Of a DNA stretch of 64,000 nucleotides, positions 54,927-64,000 are shown piece by piece. Made by a program: the position numbers and the translations under genes. The DNA lies in the NCBI GenBank assembly GCA_963575745.1, contig CAUYUJ010017850.1:124019-188018 (forward strand), read 5' to 3'. The notes under the pieces are model-generated. The model did not search any database. It was not told where the DNA came from and saw only the letters and a list, made by a program, of their open reading frames with translations. The DNA is from Prorocentrum cordatum. Lineage: Eukaryota; Sar; Dinophyceae; Prorocentrales; Prorocentraceae. Each line of letters starts with the position of its first letter. Position 1 is the first letter of the stretch.

Positions 54927-55085
54927 CTAGGGGGCCACATGCGAACCCTACCCCTACCCCCCCCGACTTCTGAGGGGGAGGGTGGGGTTCACTTCGTTCG
55001 GGAGCTATCGAGCAAAGTGAACCCCACCCTCCCCCTCAGAAGTCGGGGGGGGTAGGGGTAGGAGGGTTCGCATGTGGCCCCCTAG
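54927..55085. mobile_element. Near-perfect 159-bp palindrome
   Basis: Arms of about 68 bp from CTAGGGGGCCACATGCGAAC inward to GGGGAGGGTGGGGTTCACTT, differing essentially by one 3-bp indel. The spacer is about 19 bp (CGTTCGGGAGCTATCGAGC). AGG lies beside CTAG on both sides, a possible 3-bp target duplication. Near-identical arms suggest recent formation. Confidence 0.8.
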
Positions 55086-55888
55086 AGGCGCCGCCGCTGG
55101 CAGAGGCATCCCGAGGCCGACGAGCACGCCCGGAGACCTCAGGCCTCGAGCCTCGACCGCTGCCCGTGCAGCCGGCCCGTGTCAGATGCGGCTGCAAGGG
55201 CCTCGGACGCCCATCTCGGAGCTTTCCGAGCGGGGCGCGGCCAGCAGACGTGGCCAGGGATGGACCAGGGGAGGCAAGGGTGCGAGGGTACCCTCGGGAA
55301 GGCTGCCCGTCCTCACTATGCGGGTTACCTGTGACGAAGGCCGCGCACCCGAGGCCCCACCCCAGCGAAGGGCAAGACGAAGCCAGGCGAGGGCTCAATC
55401 GGGGATCTCTGAGGCCCGGCGGGTCTGGAGGACGCACCCAGGATCGGCTAGTATTGAATCTAACCAGCCCCGAACGTAGCCCTATCACTAAGATTAACAA
55501 GCCAAGAGTCGACGACAATCTTAGGGATGCGCCCTCAGAAACGGAGGGAATCCCTAAGATCGGCATCGAGATGAGGCGATGCCAATCATAGGGATAGGGA
55601 TATGTTCCAGGCTGGCGAGGATCGGCAGCTCGGATCCACTGGCCATGGTGCGCCAAGATGCACAGCAGCGCCATGCAGGCACCGGGCCGCATCGGAGAGC
55701 CGGAGAGCATCGGAATCGAATCGGATCGGGCCGCCCAGAGTCGGCGTCGAATCTGCTCGAGCGGGTTTTCAAGTGGACCCCATGCTGTCGGGCGCCGCGG
55801 CCGTGCCAGAGCGTTCCAGAACGCTCTGATAGCATCCTGAGCGCTCTGGAGCGATTTGTCCCTGTCCTAGGCCTGCCTGAGACTCGGC
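55086..55888. other. No recognised feature
   Basis: Unique-looking sequence with GAATCGGATCGG-like short motifs near 55,700. No gene. Confidence 0.35.
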
Positions 55889-56082
55889 GGCGGGCATGGG
55901 GGGGAAGTGAGAAAGAGAAGGCCTTCTCAGAAGGCTCGGAAGTCCCCCAGCCTTCTGAGAAGTTTTCTGAGCCTCCCCTGAAGACACAGAACAACTCTCA
56001 AAGGCGCGAGGGCCTCTGAGAAGTCCCGCCGCCTTCTGCGAAAGCCTTCTCCTTCTCACTTCCCCCCCTCGCTCGCCGCCGA
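55889..56082. mobile_element. Family C fold-back element, copy 3
   Basis: GGGGGGGAAGTGAGAAAGAG start mirrored by CTTCTCCTTCTCACTTCCCC. Followed by a complete U element 12 bp later, the same C-then-U order as at 53 kb. Confidence 0.7.
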
Positions 56083-56094
56083 TCCTCGGGTTAG

Positions 56095-56244
56095 GTCGGG
56101 CATGTCCTCCTACAGGCGGATTCTGGAAGAAGAATGAAAAATAGTCCAACAATGCTCTAAAATAGTCAAACATCGTCGGAAAATCTTCCCCTGACTAGTT
56201 TTAACTATGTTTGAATATTCCTCCTGCAGAGGGACATGCCCGAC
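56095..56244. mobile_element. Family U MITE, copy 4
   Basis: GTCGGGCATGTCC start and GGACATGCCCGAC end are perfect inverted repeats. Flanks TTAG (left) and TTAA (right). Confidence 0.75.
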
Positions 56245-56248
56245 TTAA

Positions 56249-56809
56249 TCTGAGGCCTGCCTGAAGCAGATGCAGAAGAAGTCGAGCAGGGGATCTGCTA
56301 CAGAATCGACTCACCCAGAATTGATTCTCTCGTCGAGCCATACGTAGAATGTTCGTAGATCTACTACAGAATTGATTTACCCCAGAATTGATTTCCCCGT
56401 CGGGCCAGACGTAGAATCTTCGTAGCCTTACGAACATCATACGCCTGTTTCTCATGGATTCGACGAACAAGTTAATTCTGGGGGATGAATCCATTCTGCC
56501 GTCGATCCGCGTCTGGAGCTCCGCGCGGAGCCCTCGCATCGGCGCCGCGCCTCCCCTCCCCGGCGCGCGGGGCGCGCGAGGGGCGGCGCCGGAGGAGCCG
56601 CAAGAGAGGGGGCCCGGCGCCGATCCAGAGAGTTTGCCGCGCTCTTCTGCGACACCAGAAAGGGGAAGCCAGGTCGAGGGTGAGATCCGGTAGGGGTACA
56701 TCGAGAATCTCTGAGATCCGGCGGTTCCGGAGGATGTCCCGGGCGCCGCGGCCTCCCCCCAGCCCCGTCCGAGAAGGGGCACCCCATCCGCATACGGCCG
56801 GGCACGCTC
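56249..56809. other. No recognised gene
   Basis: TAGAATTGATT and CCCAGAATTGATT direct repeats at 56,310-56,400. GC-rich afterwards. Confidence 0.4.
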
Positions 56810-57305
56810 TGACCCAGCTCAGCAAAAACCCGGGTCGGCGGGCCACTGAGTAGCTCCCAAACCTGGGACGGCCGAGGGCAGAAAAGAGGCTCCCAAACCC
56901 AGGTCAGCTAAAGGCCAAAGGGGATCGGAGGGAATCGGCTGACCCCCGTTAGCGCTGACCCCCAGTTCTCTCAGATCTGACGCTGCCAAAAACAAGCAAC
57001 ACCAAAAAAAAAACGACTGGAGCCCTGGACCTGTGCTGGTCGGTCTGTGAAGGCTTCCTGTTCCGAGGCGGATCTAGTTTCTATCTTTCGGCGACAACCC
57101 TAAGTACGTTATCCAGCGGGAGGGGCGGGGGGGAGGTGCCGGCCGACATCTCGCCTTGGGCAGCCCCGCGCGTGCCCGCGTGCACCAGCACCGCGCAGTC
57201 CCCGCGGACCGGGGCAGCCGACCGGGGTGGGGCGGGGGGGGCGGGCGGGCCCGACAACCCGGGCTGCCGCCGGACCCCTGGAAAGACAATCTCAGACTGC
57301 GGGAC
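56810..57305. repeat. Repeat P copy 3, then plain sequence
   Basis: CTCCCAAACCTGGGACGGCC, CTCCCAAACCCAGGTCAGCT, then GCTGACCCCCGTTAGCGCTG then ACCCCC at 56,938-56,965. 57,000-57,305 shows nothing recognisable. Confidence 0.5.
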
Positions 57306-57486
57306 GGGAAAATGACCACAGCCACTGCTTCTTGTTTGCGCCGCCTTCCAGCCGGCCGAGCAAGAAGCAATGGTTGTGGTCATTTCCCTGGTGCCACGCT
57401 CAACGAAAATGACCACAACCGCTGCTTTCTTTCTGCGGGCTGAAGGCGGCAACAAAAGAAAACCAGTGGCTGTGGTCGTTTTCACG
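57306..57486. mobile_element. Double-hairpin fold-back element
   Basis: GAAAATGACCACAGCCACTG, then mirrored AGCAATGGTTGTGGTCATTT, then AAAATGACCACAACCGCTGC, then mirrored CCAGTGGCTGTGGTCGTTTT: X, x', X, x' order. The outer arms pair best (CAGTGGCTGTGGTC). Confidence 0.7.
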
Positions 57487-57539
57487 CCCCGTACAGACGC
57501 CGTGCGCGAAAAAAAAAACGACGCCCGGATCTGGAGGTC

Positions 57540-57903
57540 GGCGGCGGGCCCAAGGGGGGGCGCCAGAGGGGGCGGGCCTTCCCAGAGGGCCCGGAAGGCT
57601 CCGGGCCCTGTGAGAAGTGGCCCAAGCCTTCCGCGCGAAGACGCCGAAACCTCTCAGGGCTTCTGAGAGGAGGAGGAGGAGGAGGAGGAGGAGGAGGAGG
57701 AGGAGGAGGAGGAGGAGGAGGAGGAAGGAGGAGGAGGAGGGAGGAGGAGAGGAAGGAGAGGAGGGAGGAGAGAGGAGTTGGAGGACGAGGGGACGAGGAG
57801 GAGGACGAGGAGGACTTGGAGGACGAGGAGGGGGAGGAGGGGGAGGAGGAGGAGGAGGAGGAGGAGGAGGAGGAGGAGGAGGAGGAGGAGGAGGAGGAGG
57901 AGG
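57540..57903 (+). repeat. Family C left half running into (GGA)n
   Basis: A C-like fragment to CAGGGCTTCTGAG at 57,666, then (GGA)n with GGACGAGGA interruptions to 57,903. This array borders the 3' side of LINE2 (TCC on LINE2's sense strand). Confidence 0.75.
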
Positions 57904-59094
57904 ATAAGGCACTGCAGGGGAACGTCGCGCAGTGCACAGACGACCACCTTAGGGAGGGGCATCACGAATGGACGTGCCACCCACGCCCTGGCGCATGCAG
58001 GGGCCCACCGAAAGGACCACGGCCCCCGCACACAGGGCCAAAATTACTATGGATACGGCACCGAATTCAAAGTTAGCACGACCTCAGTGCGGAGGTCGTC
58101 AGTGCCCTGAAGTAAAAGGAGCTATGGCTCCACCAGGAGCCGAACCCATCGGGTTTCAGGGTCCGTGGCCAGGAGCGGCCTGGGGCCAGGGGTGAACCGA
58201 CCATCGGCCTTGCCCTCGTCGGCGGGGTGCCGCCCCGAGAGAAAAAGGCGCCGGTTTCGCTGCGCACGCTCGGACATGATGTGCCCTTCGTGCGCTTGAC
58301 AAACTATCATGAGATGGCCTGACGTGCCAGAGCTGTAAAATCCGAATGACACGCATAGCACGACCTGTCCCGAGGAGACCCAAAGACGGTGGCCTCTCGC
58401 AGATTCCGCGGGAACCACGCCGATCAACGGCCACAGGGGCAGCGGGAATGGTTTCCTCGGCCCTGGTGGGCCGATTGTTCCGTCCGAGGGTAGTGCGACG
58501 GCGCTTGACACTAGGCGCAAGGGCGGTCCCAGGGCACGTAGCGGGCACAGTGGCAGCAACACTATCCTCCCCATGGGCCAGAACTCGTTCACTTGCAGCC
58601 TTCAGCTGGCTAGCATCAGAGGACCTGCACTCTATAGTAGGGTTAGAGTCAACTCGCCTCTTTACACTGCGCACACTGGGAGATCTGGGACGCTCTCGCG
58701 TCATGACACCACTTTAGAGCGCTGATGGCGAGCCTCCAGAGGCTCACCATCTCTCTCACGCTTCAGACCCTCCCTGTCCCGCGGAGCCCCTGGAAGTCCA
58801 CGAACCCAGGAGGGCCTAGGCAGGAGGGAGGCTGCGAGGAAGTGGCAGCACGGCCGTCGGCGTCAGCGCCTGACGACGCAGAGGACCAATGCTCACCGCC
58901 TCTACCACCCTCTTCCGAAAGCCGAGGATCACCAGAAGTCCCGACGTTCGGGAGAGCCGAAGCGTCGGTCAAAGGTCCAAGGGCAATTCCGCGGGCCAGG
59001 CACCTCTCGGCACCCTTCCGCTTCACCGAAGTTTCAGTCTTCGCACCAACCCTACAAACTCACAACGCCATTCGTTGTCTCGGGTCTTGATCAT

Positions 59095-59251
59095 CACACA
59101 AATAAATACACACAAATAAAAAGATTCCCCATACTTTCCCATGTGTTCTGGGTTTGTGTCTTCCCCCCCCCCCCACACACTTCCCATATTTACCCATATT
59201 TTCTGGGGAATGGATGGACGATTAAGTGTGTCTGTGTGTTTCTTTTCCTCC
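59095..59251 (+). mobile_element. Family I short element, copy 5, inserted in LINE2
   Basis: 157 bp flanked by TGATCAT at 59,088-59,094 and 59,252-59,258. It starts CACACAAATAAATACACACA and ends GTGTGTCTGTGTGTTTCTTT then TCCTCC. The LINE2 frame stays open through it on the minus strand for another 20 codons. Confidence 0.8.
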
Positions 59252-59258
59252 TGATCAT

Positions 59259-60587
59259 TACACGACGCAGGCTCGGGTCTATTGGCTCTTCAGACGGGGG
59301 CTCTCGCATCAGCCTGGCCTTCTTGCTGGATAGGGGTTCGGTATGGATGCGGCCAGACCCAACACGGTGCAAGTGCGCGGCCACCAGCCAGCGCAACACA
59401 TGTCGAGCTGACCTCAAAGCCGCACGCATCGCTCGCCTAGCTAAGCTTCCAGGCGCGTGAAGGTATCGCCCTTGCCGCGCGGCCTGATCAGCCCAGCGAT
59501 TGCCTCTAGCCTCCAAATAGTCCCCAAATTGGTGCCCCCGAACGTGCGTGACCTGCATGGCCTCTCCAAGGCCCCCGAGATCGTCAACCTTGGCCCAAAT
59601 GGAGGTCCATAGATCTGTGCCGGGCCTGCGAGGCCCACAGGTTAAAGCAGGGCCTGCAGCAAGCCCATCTATAATCCCTAAGAAATCTGTATGAATCTGT
59701 CTAGGTGGGATACATGCACTCAGTATTGGAAGAAAGGCATAAAGTTCAGCACGTGGTGAGCTCTGAGAGGGCCCTGGGAGAGCACCGTATACCAGTAGAT
59801 CAATACCACCTGGCCCTCCACGCAACTTGGCGAACCCCCAGCCCGCTCTCGTAGCTTCTGGCCAGAACCACGCTTTCTGGCATGCACCGTCCGTGAAGAT
59901 TTTTCCCGTGACCATGTCAAGAGAGCCGTACTGCACATGCCATCTTTGCGAGTCACCCCGCCTTGGCAGCGGGGGAAAGCACGATCTCGGAGCTAGACCT
60001 CTCGTCCAGAACCAAGACCCCGCCGAAACTGCTGGAAACCCACGCATATCGGCACTGTCTAAAGCCTGCCGTCGCTGGTGTGCCCTGCCATCGCATCCCC
60101 AAGAGATGTGGTAGCTGTTGCACCGATCATCTTCACAGTGCGGACATTCAGAGGTGCGGGCGTAGCCGTTGAGATACAGCCGAGACGGGGACCAAAAACC
60201 ACCGTTCACGATAGTACGTAACATAGCTGCTTCCTCATATGTGGGAGCCCAAACCGACCTAGACGTACCTTCCTCTTCCTGACGATCCTCATTTGACTCA
60301 TCCTCGGGAGCATTTGGGGCACCTTTGAGGAGGCCTATGATGGGCTCAAGCCAGTAACCGAGGGGCTCCTTGGGGTCCATGGAGAGGTCCGCAGGGTTGT
60401 TCCTGCTGGCCCATGCTGCCCAAAGGCGTCGCACACCAGCAGCACGAGCAAGGTCTCGCACATTGACTGGTGCAGCCGTGCGAAGATCAATTATGTCGCC
60501 TTTGTCCGTGGCAAGGACGAACGCAGAGGTAGAGCGCCAGCCCAATCCTCTCAATGCAAATAGCATAGCACCAGTGGTGCCTACCAC
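59259..60587 (-). pseudogene. LINE2 zinc knuckle and RNase H
   Basis: In frame after the TAG. YARTSECPHCEDDRCNSYHI then SWGC gives a CxxC..H..C knuckle (about 60,115-60,170). RNase H type 1 then shows all four acidic residues: IFTDGAC (about 59,882-59,905), SPRAELYAF (about 59,740-59,765), IHTDFLG (about 59,680-59,700) and NRWADQAARQG (about 59,470-59,505). RGHQFG supplies the loop His. The C-terminal tail is Arg/Ala-rich. The ORF then enters the family I insertion at 59,251. Without it, the frame would run on only to a TGA near 59,030. Confidence 0.85.
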
Positions 60588-61807
60588 CTATGCCCAGGGC
60601 TTGGTGGCCTCGAGGACGCGAAACACCTGCCTCCTCCACGCCTGCTGCAGAGTGGCATGAGATATGTTCTTGTCCCAGACCAGGAGGGCCCACTGGAAGA
60701 CGGGTTGGGTCCAACAAGCAATCTGAGGATCCTCGGAATGAGTGCCCTGGAGACAGGAGGTGATCCATGATGATGTGGAGGCTCCAGGGGTGTACCACGT
60801 GCTTATCATGAGGCTCCGCATCTGACGCACGAGAGAGGGTGGAGCGCCATGCACTCCAACTCCATACTGCATAGCCGACGGCAACGCCTGTCGTGCATAC
60901 CGTGAGACCACAGCGCCAGCCTTCCGAAGGGTGGTGATGCGGGGGAGTCGTCTCTTGGTGGTTAGAATGCGACACCGAAGTTTACGATATCGAAGCGGTC
61001 GTCCTGCTGCGACTCCTATTCCCGGAGCCTCCAATGCCGTGGTATATCGATAACCGAGATGTTTTACCCTGCCCTGTACGACTCGACCGATCTTGGGACT
61101 ACTCGATGTGATGGTCATTTTGTGGGTGGCGGGGTTAAGATCCATCCCTTCCAAGACATCCACCAAAATAGTCAACATCTTGACAGCTGCTTCAAGAAGC
61201 ATAGTAGCCGTCCCCATGATCGCTATCATGACGTCGTCGGCGTACAGATCAATCGTCTTCGAGATATGCGCAGTGTGCTTAAATAGGAAGTCGAAAGGGG
61301 TTAGCATGATGAGCTGCAGGCAAAGCATCGCCATCGGACAGCCTGGCAGAACGCCCCTTGTCGCCCATACTGGGCGCGAGAGGCAGCCTTCCCATGAGAC
61401 ACGTCGTGCGCCCATGTACGTCCTCACGGCGAGGACAAGCAAGCGACCTGGAAAAGAATGCACGACAGCCGCACCTATCAGTCGCCTCCAGGGCACTCGA
61501 TCGAAACACTTCTCGATATCCACAATAGCTTGCACTGTGGTGTGGCTGTCGGCATTCTGAATAGATGCGGCTTCAGCCTGCACTAGAAGCCGCGCTGCAA
61601 CATGAGTTGTGGACTTCTGCGCCCACAGTGCCAAATACGGTCTCCCCAGACTGGATGCCCAAGACCGTATCCAATTGAGCCTTGCATTGCCCCATAATCG
61701 ATATACCGAACTCAGCAAGGCAATAGGACGGTATCCTCCTGTGGGTTTGGCTAGGAGGACAATGTGGGTGTTCTGCATGAGCGTAGGCCAGACACCCCAG
61801 GACTCAC
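60588..61807 (-). pseudogene. LINE2 reverse transcriptase, one in-frame stop
   Basis: Motif 1 region is PTGGYRPIALLSSVYRLW. Motif A is AIVDIEKCFDRVPW (about 61,485-61,530), motif B is RGVLPGCPMAML (about 61,325-61,365) and motif C is LYADDVMIA (YADD at 61,234-61,245), all intact. The thumb follows (HLGYRYTTALEAPGIGVAAG). The frame runs to KPWA and a TAG at 60,588-60,590, then continues in the same frame into RNase H, so only one nonsense change separates them. Upstream fingers are missing at the (TCC)n junction. Much better preserved than LINE1. Confidence 0.85.
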
Positions 61808-61893
61808 AGGAGGAGGAGGAGGAGGAGGAGGAGGAGGAGGAGGAGGAGGAGGAGGAGGGGGAGACGGGGGAGGAGGGGGAGGAGGAGGATACT
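61808..61893 (+). repeat. (GGA)n microsatellite at LINE2 5' side
   Basis: TCC on LINE2's sense strand, joined directly to the truncated RT. Confidence 0.95.
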
Positions 61894-61894
61894 C

Positions 61895-62095
61895 GGCGGC
61901 AACCCATGGGGGCCTCCCATACCATCTCGTCGGCTCTTGCGAATCCAAGCTAGTGGACGCCGAGTCGACGCTAGTCGACGCTTAGTCGACGCTGCATCGA
62001 CGGCGCTACCTCATCGACTCCCAGACCTGCAGTCGAGGCCCAGCGGCGCCTGAAGACGGAAGGAAAAGGGCACGCGAGGCCCCCATGCTCTGCTG
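61895..62095. repeat. Repeat F copy 2
   Basis: Matches 32,858-33,030: GGCAACCCATGGGGGCCTCC, CTCGTCGGCTCTTGCGAA, AGTCGACGCTAGTCGACGCT, and a later AAGGAAAAGGGCACGC..GCTCC/CCCATG block. Confidence 0.65.
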
Positions 62096-62146
62096 CCGAA
62101 GAGGAGTGGTAGTGGCGTAGATCTTTGGGCCCTGCACGAGAGCTTG

Positions 62147-62346
62147 GGGTCCCGAAACGGTGCGGTGACAGACCGTGCGGTGACCTCGAAATCCCCCAAG
62201 ACCTCACCGCACGGTCCGTCACCGCACGGTTTTGGGACCTCGCCCGAGACGTCCTCAGAGAACGACCCGAGTCCCAAAACCGTGCCGTGACCCCGAATCC
62301 CCACCGACTCACTGCACGGTGTGGTCACCGCACCGTTTGGGGGCCC
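62147..62346. mobile_element. Family G fold-back element, copy 2
   Basis: GGGGTCCCGAAACGGTGCGG then TGAC is mirrored at the right end (GTCACCGCACCGTTTGGGGG). Further mirrored CCGTGCGGTGA and TCACCGCACGG units lie inside. Confidence 0.7.
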
Positions 62347-62573
62347 CCGGGAGAGGGCCCGCGAGCCCCGAGCGCGGCCGGGGTCCTCCCGCGCCGGGCA
62401 GCCCCCCATCCGGGCGCAGCCGCGGGGGGGGGCCTTTCTGCCCGCGGCCGGCGGCCCGCGGGAGGGGCCTGTGGCCCCCTCGAGGGGCGAGGGGCGGCGG
62501 CGGAGGCAGCGGCGGCCACGGCCGCGGCCAGGGCCCAGCGGAGAGCTCGCGGGCAGGCACGTGCACAGGCAGA
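62347..62573. other. GC-rich, no gene recognised
   Basis: Gly/Arg/Pro-rich frames on both strands, no domain. Confidence 0.4.
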
Positions 62574-62740
62574 GGGGCCCGGTATGCACACAGATAGATA
62601 GCCACAGAGCCCAGGGCGCCCCACCTTTCCCCATGTTTTCGGGGCTTTCTCGTCTTCCCCCCCGCTTCCCATCTAGTTACTTCCCCCTATTTTCCTGGGA
62701 GTTGCCGGTGAATTGTGTCTGTGTGTGTTTCCCCCTCCTG
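62574..62740 (+). mobile_element. Family I short element, copy 6
   Basis: GGGGCCCGGTATGCACACAG start, CCCCATGTTTTCGGGG and CCCCCTATTTTCCTGGGA blocks, TTGTGTCTGTGTGTGTTTCC end. The most diverged copy. Confidence 0.65.
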
Positions 62741-63444
62741 ACAATGGCCTGGAGAGAGGTTGAAGCCTCAAATCGAAAAGTCTCACTGCAAGTTGGATGG
62801 GATGTGAAGGGTGGAGGACATGCGGTGTACCTCTTTTGGTGGTGGTGGGCGCATGGTGCCCACCTTTGGTTCTAGGAGGGCCTATGGTGCCCCTCGGTGC
62901 CCACCCCGCTGCGGGGGGGTCACGATCCCTTACACCGAGGCAAACATGCGATCCCAAAGGGGCCGTACGCGAGACGGCGTAGCGACCTTAGGCGGCGGCT
63001 TACACGGGCCGCCGGCGCGGCACGCTGTATTGGAGACCAGGGCGCTTACGCGAGAGCTTACGCGGGCAGCTTCCGCGCCAGTGTCGGCGCAGGCAACCCG
63101 AGTTCTCTGCATTGCTCGTGTGCTTTGTCCTGCGTTTGAGAGTAGGCATTTGCGAGCAGTGGAACGCGCTCGGTGAGTCAGGGGGGGATGCCCTGAGAAC
63201 CTGGCGTCGCAACTTTCTTGCAACGGGCAATCGGGACAGGAGAGCTGCGTACATTGGAACATGAGGTGGCGGATGAGCAGGAAGGATGAGCAGGAGGAAA
63301 AGAAGAACGATGAGGAAAGAAGAGAACGAGGACGCACAGCAGCAGCAGCTGGAGTAGAAGGGGCGGGAGTAGCAGGAGGACCACGGAAAGGCGGAGGATG
63401 GGAAAGGAAGTGGGCGACAACGGTGAGAAAGACTCGGATCCAGA
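62741..63444. other. No recognised gene
   Basis: GGTGGTGGGCGCATGGTGCCC and GCCTATGGTGCCC are short direct repeats near 62,840-62,895. A purine-rich GAGCAGGAGGAAAAGAAG stretch is at 63,280-63,400. No domain. Confidence 0.4.
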
Positions 63445-63610
63445 GAATCCGCCGACCCTGCAGCGTGTGTAAGAGGCTTTTCCGTTTGAGTCTTCGTCGT
63501 CGCCGTCGCCGTCGTCATCCTCCCAAGGAATTTGAGGAACAAGGGACTTCAGGAACGTCGTACGAGCGCGTTTCTTTATCTTCAGCGATAACGGGCGTTA
63601 TGCGGGGGGG
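63445..63610 (+). mobile_element. Repeat B, copy 3 (5' part)
   Basis: CCGCCGACCCTGCAGCGTGT then GTAAGAGGCTT, a GTC/GCC array and CAAGGAATTTGAGGAACAAG, as in copies 1 and 2. The 3' body is not seen. Confidence 0.6.
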
Positions 63611-63906
63611 GACGGGGGGGAGGCACAACGTAACGCTCCCCCACGCCGTGCGGTTCCGGCGCCACCACAGCGTCTGCGCGCACGACGACGACGAGCGACG
63701 ACGACGACGACAACGACGACGACGACGACGAAGACGACGACGGCGACGACGACGACAACGACGACGACGACGAGCGACCACGACGACGAATACGACGACG
63801 ATGACGGCAACGAAGAGCAAAGGCGACGACGACGACGACGAGCGACGACGACGACGACGAAGACGACGACGGCGACGACGACGAGCGACGACGACGACGA
63901 CGACGA

Positions 63907-63952
<46 letters not shown>

Positions 63953-64000
63953 CAACGACGACGAGCGACGCCTCCGGAGGTCTCCGGAGCTTTCCCGAAG
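63611..64000 (+). repeat. (GAC)n array to window edge
   Basis: GAC/GAGC triplets from about 63,675 to 63,965, then unique sequence cut by the window end. Confidence 0.9.

Larger units (their letters stand above)
57906..61807 (-). mobile_element. LINE2: 5'-truncated non-LTR retrotransposon
   Basis: On the minus strand, RT and RNase H lie in one frame broken by a single TAG. Endonuclease and N-terminal parts are absent because the sequence starts abruptly after (TCC)n. The 3' limit is uncertain. Frames to about 58,120 look like a decayed C-terminus, and the next array starts at 57,903. A family I element is inserted near the 3' end of the ORF. Confidence 0.8.

Noticed and set aside
58110-58190. 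GGGTTCGGCTCC on the minus strand followed by TTTT, resembling a tRNA 3' half
   Set aside because: T-stem and acceptor bases do not pair and no 5' half is present.

Overview
The window looks like nuclear DNA of a GC-rich dinoflagellate. The strongest evidence is a 22-nt match (21 of 22 positions) to the dinoflagellate trans-spliced leader at 10,647-10,668. It sits directly in front of a decayed non-LTR retrotransposon whose first open frame starts about 190 nt downstream. High GC, very dense microsatellites, many fold-back elements and the absence of any intact host gene fit the same origin. I cannot name the genus from sequence alone. No rRNA, tRNA, CRISPR array or prokaryotic operon is visible, and almost every long open frame is a stop-free simple repeat.

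Layout. 1-8.5 kb: short fold-back elements, minisatellites and the first (TCC)n arrays. 8.5-18.9 kb: three tandem units of a composite 'A' repeat (header, 83/84-bp monomers, tail, (TCC)n). A 6.1-kb LINE (LINE1) lies inside the (TCC)n between units 2 and 3. 19-24.6 kb: tetranucleotide, (CCA)n, 8-mer and (GAC)n arrays. 25-27 kb: two more A units. 27.4-30.4 kb: a minisatellite (J) split by a 2.3-kb element (D-a) that carries a broken SAM-domain fragment. 30.6-35.3 kb: (TCC)n and (CAT)n arrays with a 100-N assembly gap. 35.3-45 kb: more A units, D elements inside tandem arrays, a partial segmental duplication and one decayed unknown gene on the minus strand. 46-57 kb: fold-back families H, I, U, V, W, C and B. 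57.9-61.8 kb: a second, 5'-truncated LINE on the minus strand (LINE2), again bordered by (TCC)n on its sense strand. 62-64 kb: fold-back copies and a terminal (GAC)n array.

How the parts interact. The protein-level signal comes from two LINEs (zinc ribbon, coiled coil, APE endonuclease, reverse transcriptase, RNase H) that are now broken. Everything else is non-autonomous or tandem DNA. (TCC)n arrays act as junctions: A units join through them and both LINEs sit in them. The best candidate for something undescribed is the D family. It has nested 5' hairpins, a 3' ACGCGAAGCGT mini-hairpin and AAT at both junctions, it repeatedly sits inside tandem arrays, and one copy appears to have captured a gene fragment. 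Family and copy relations were found by eye and not by alignment software.
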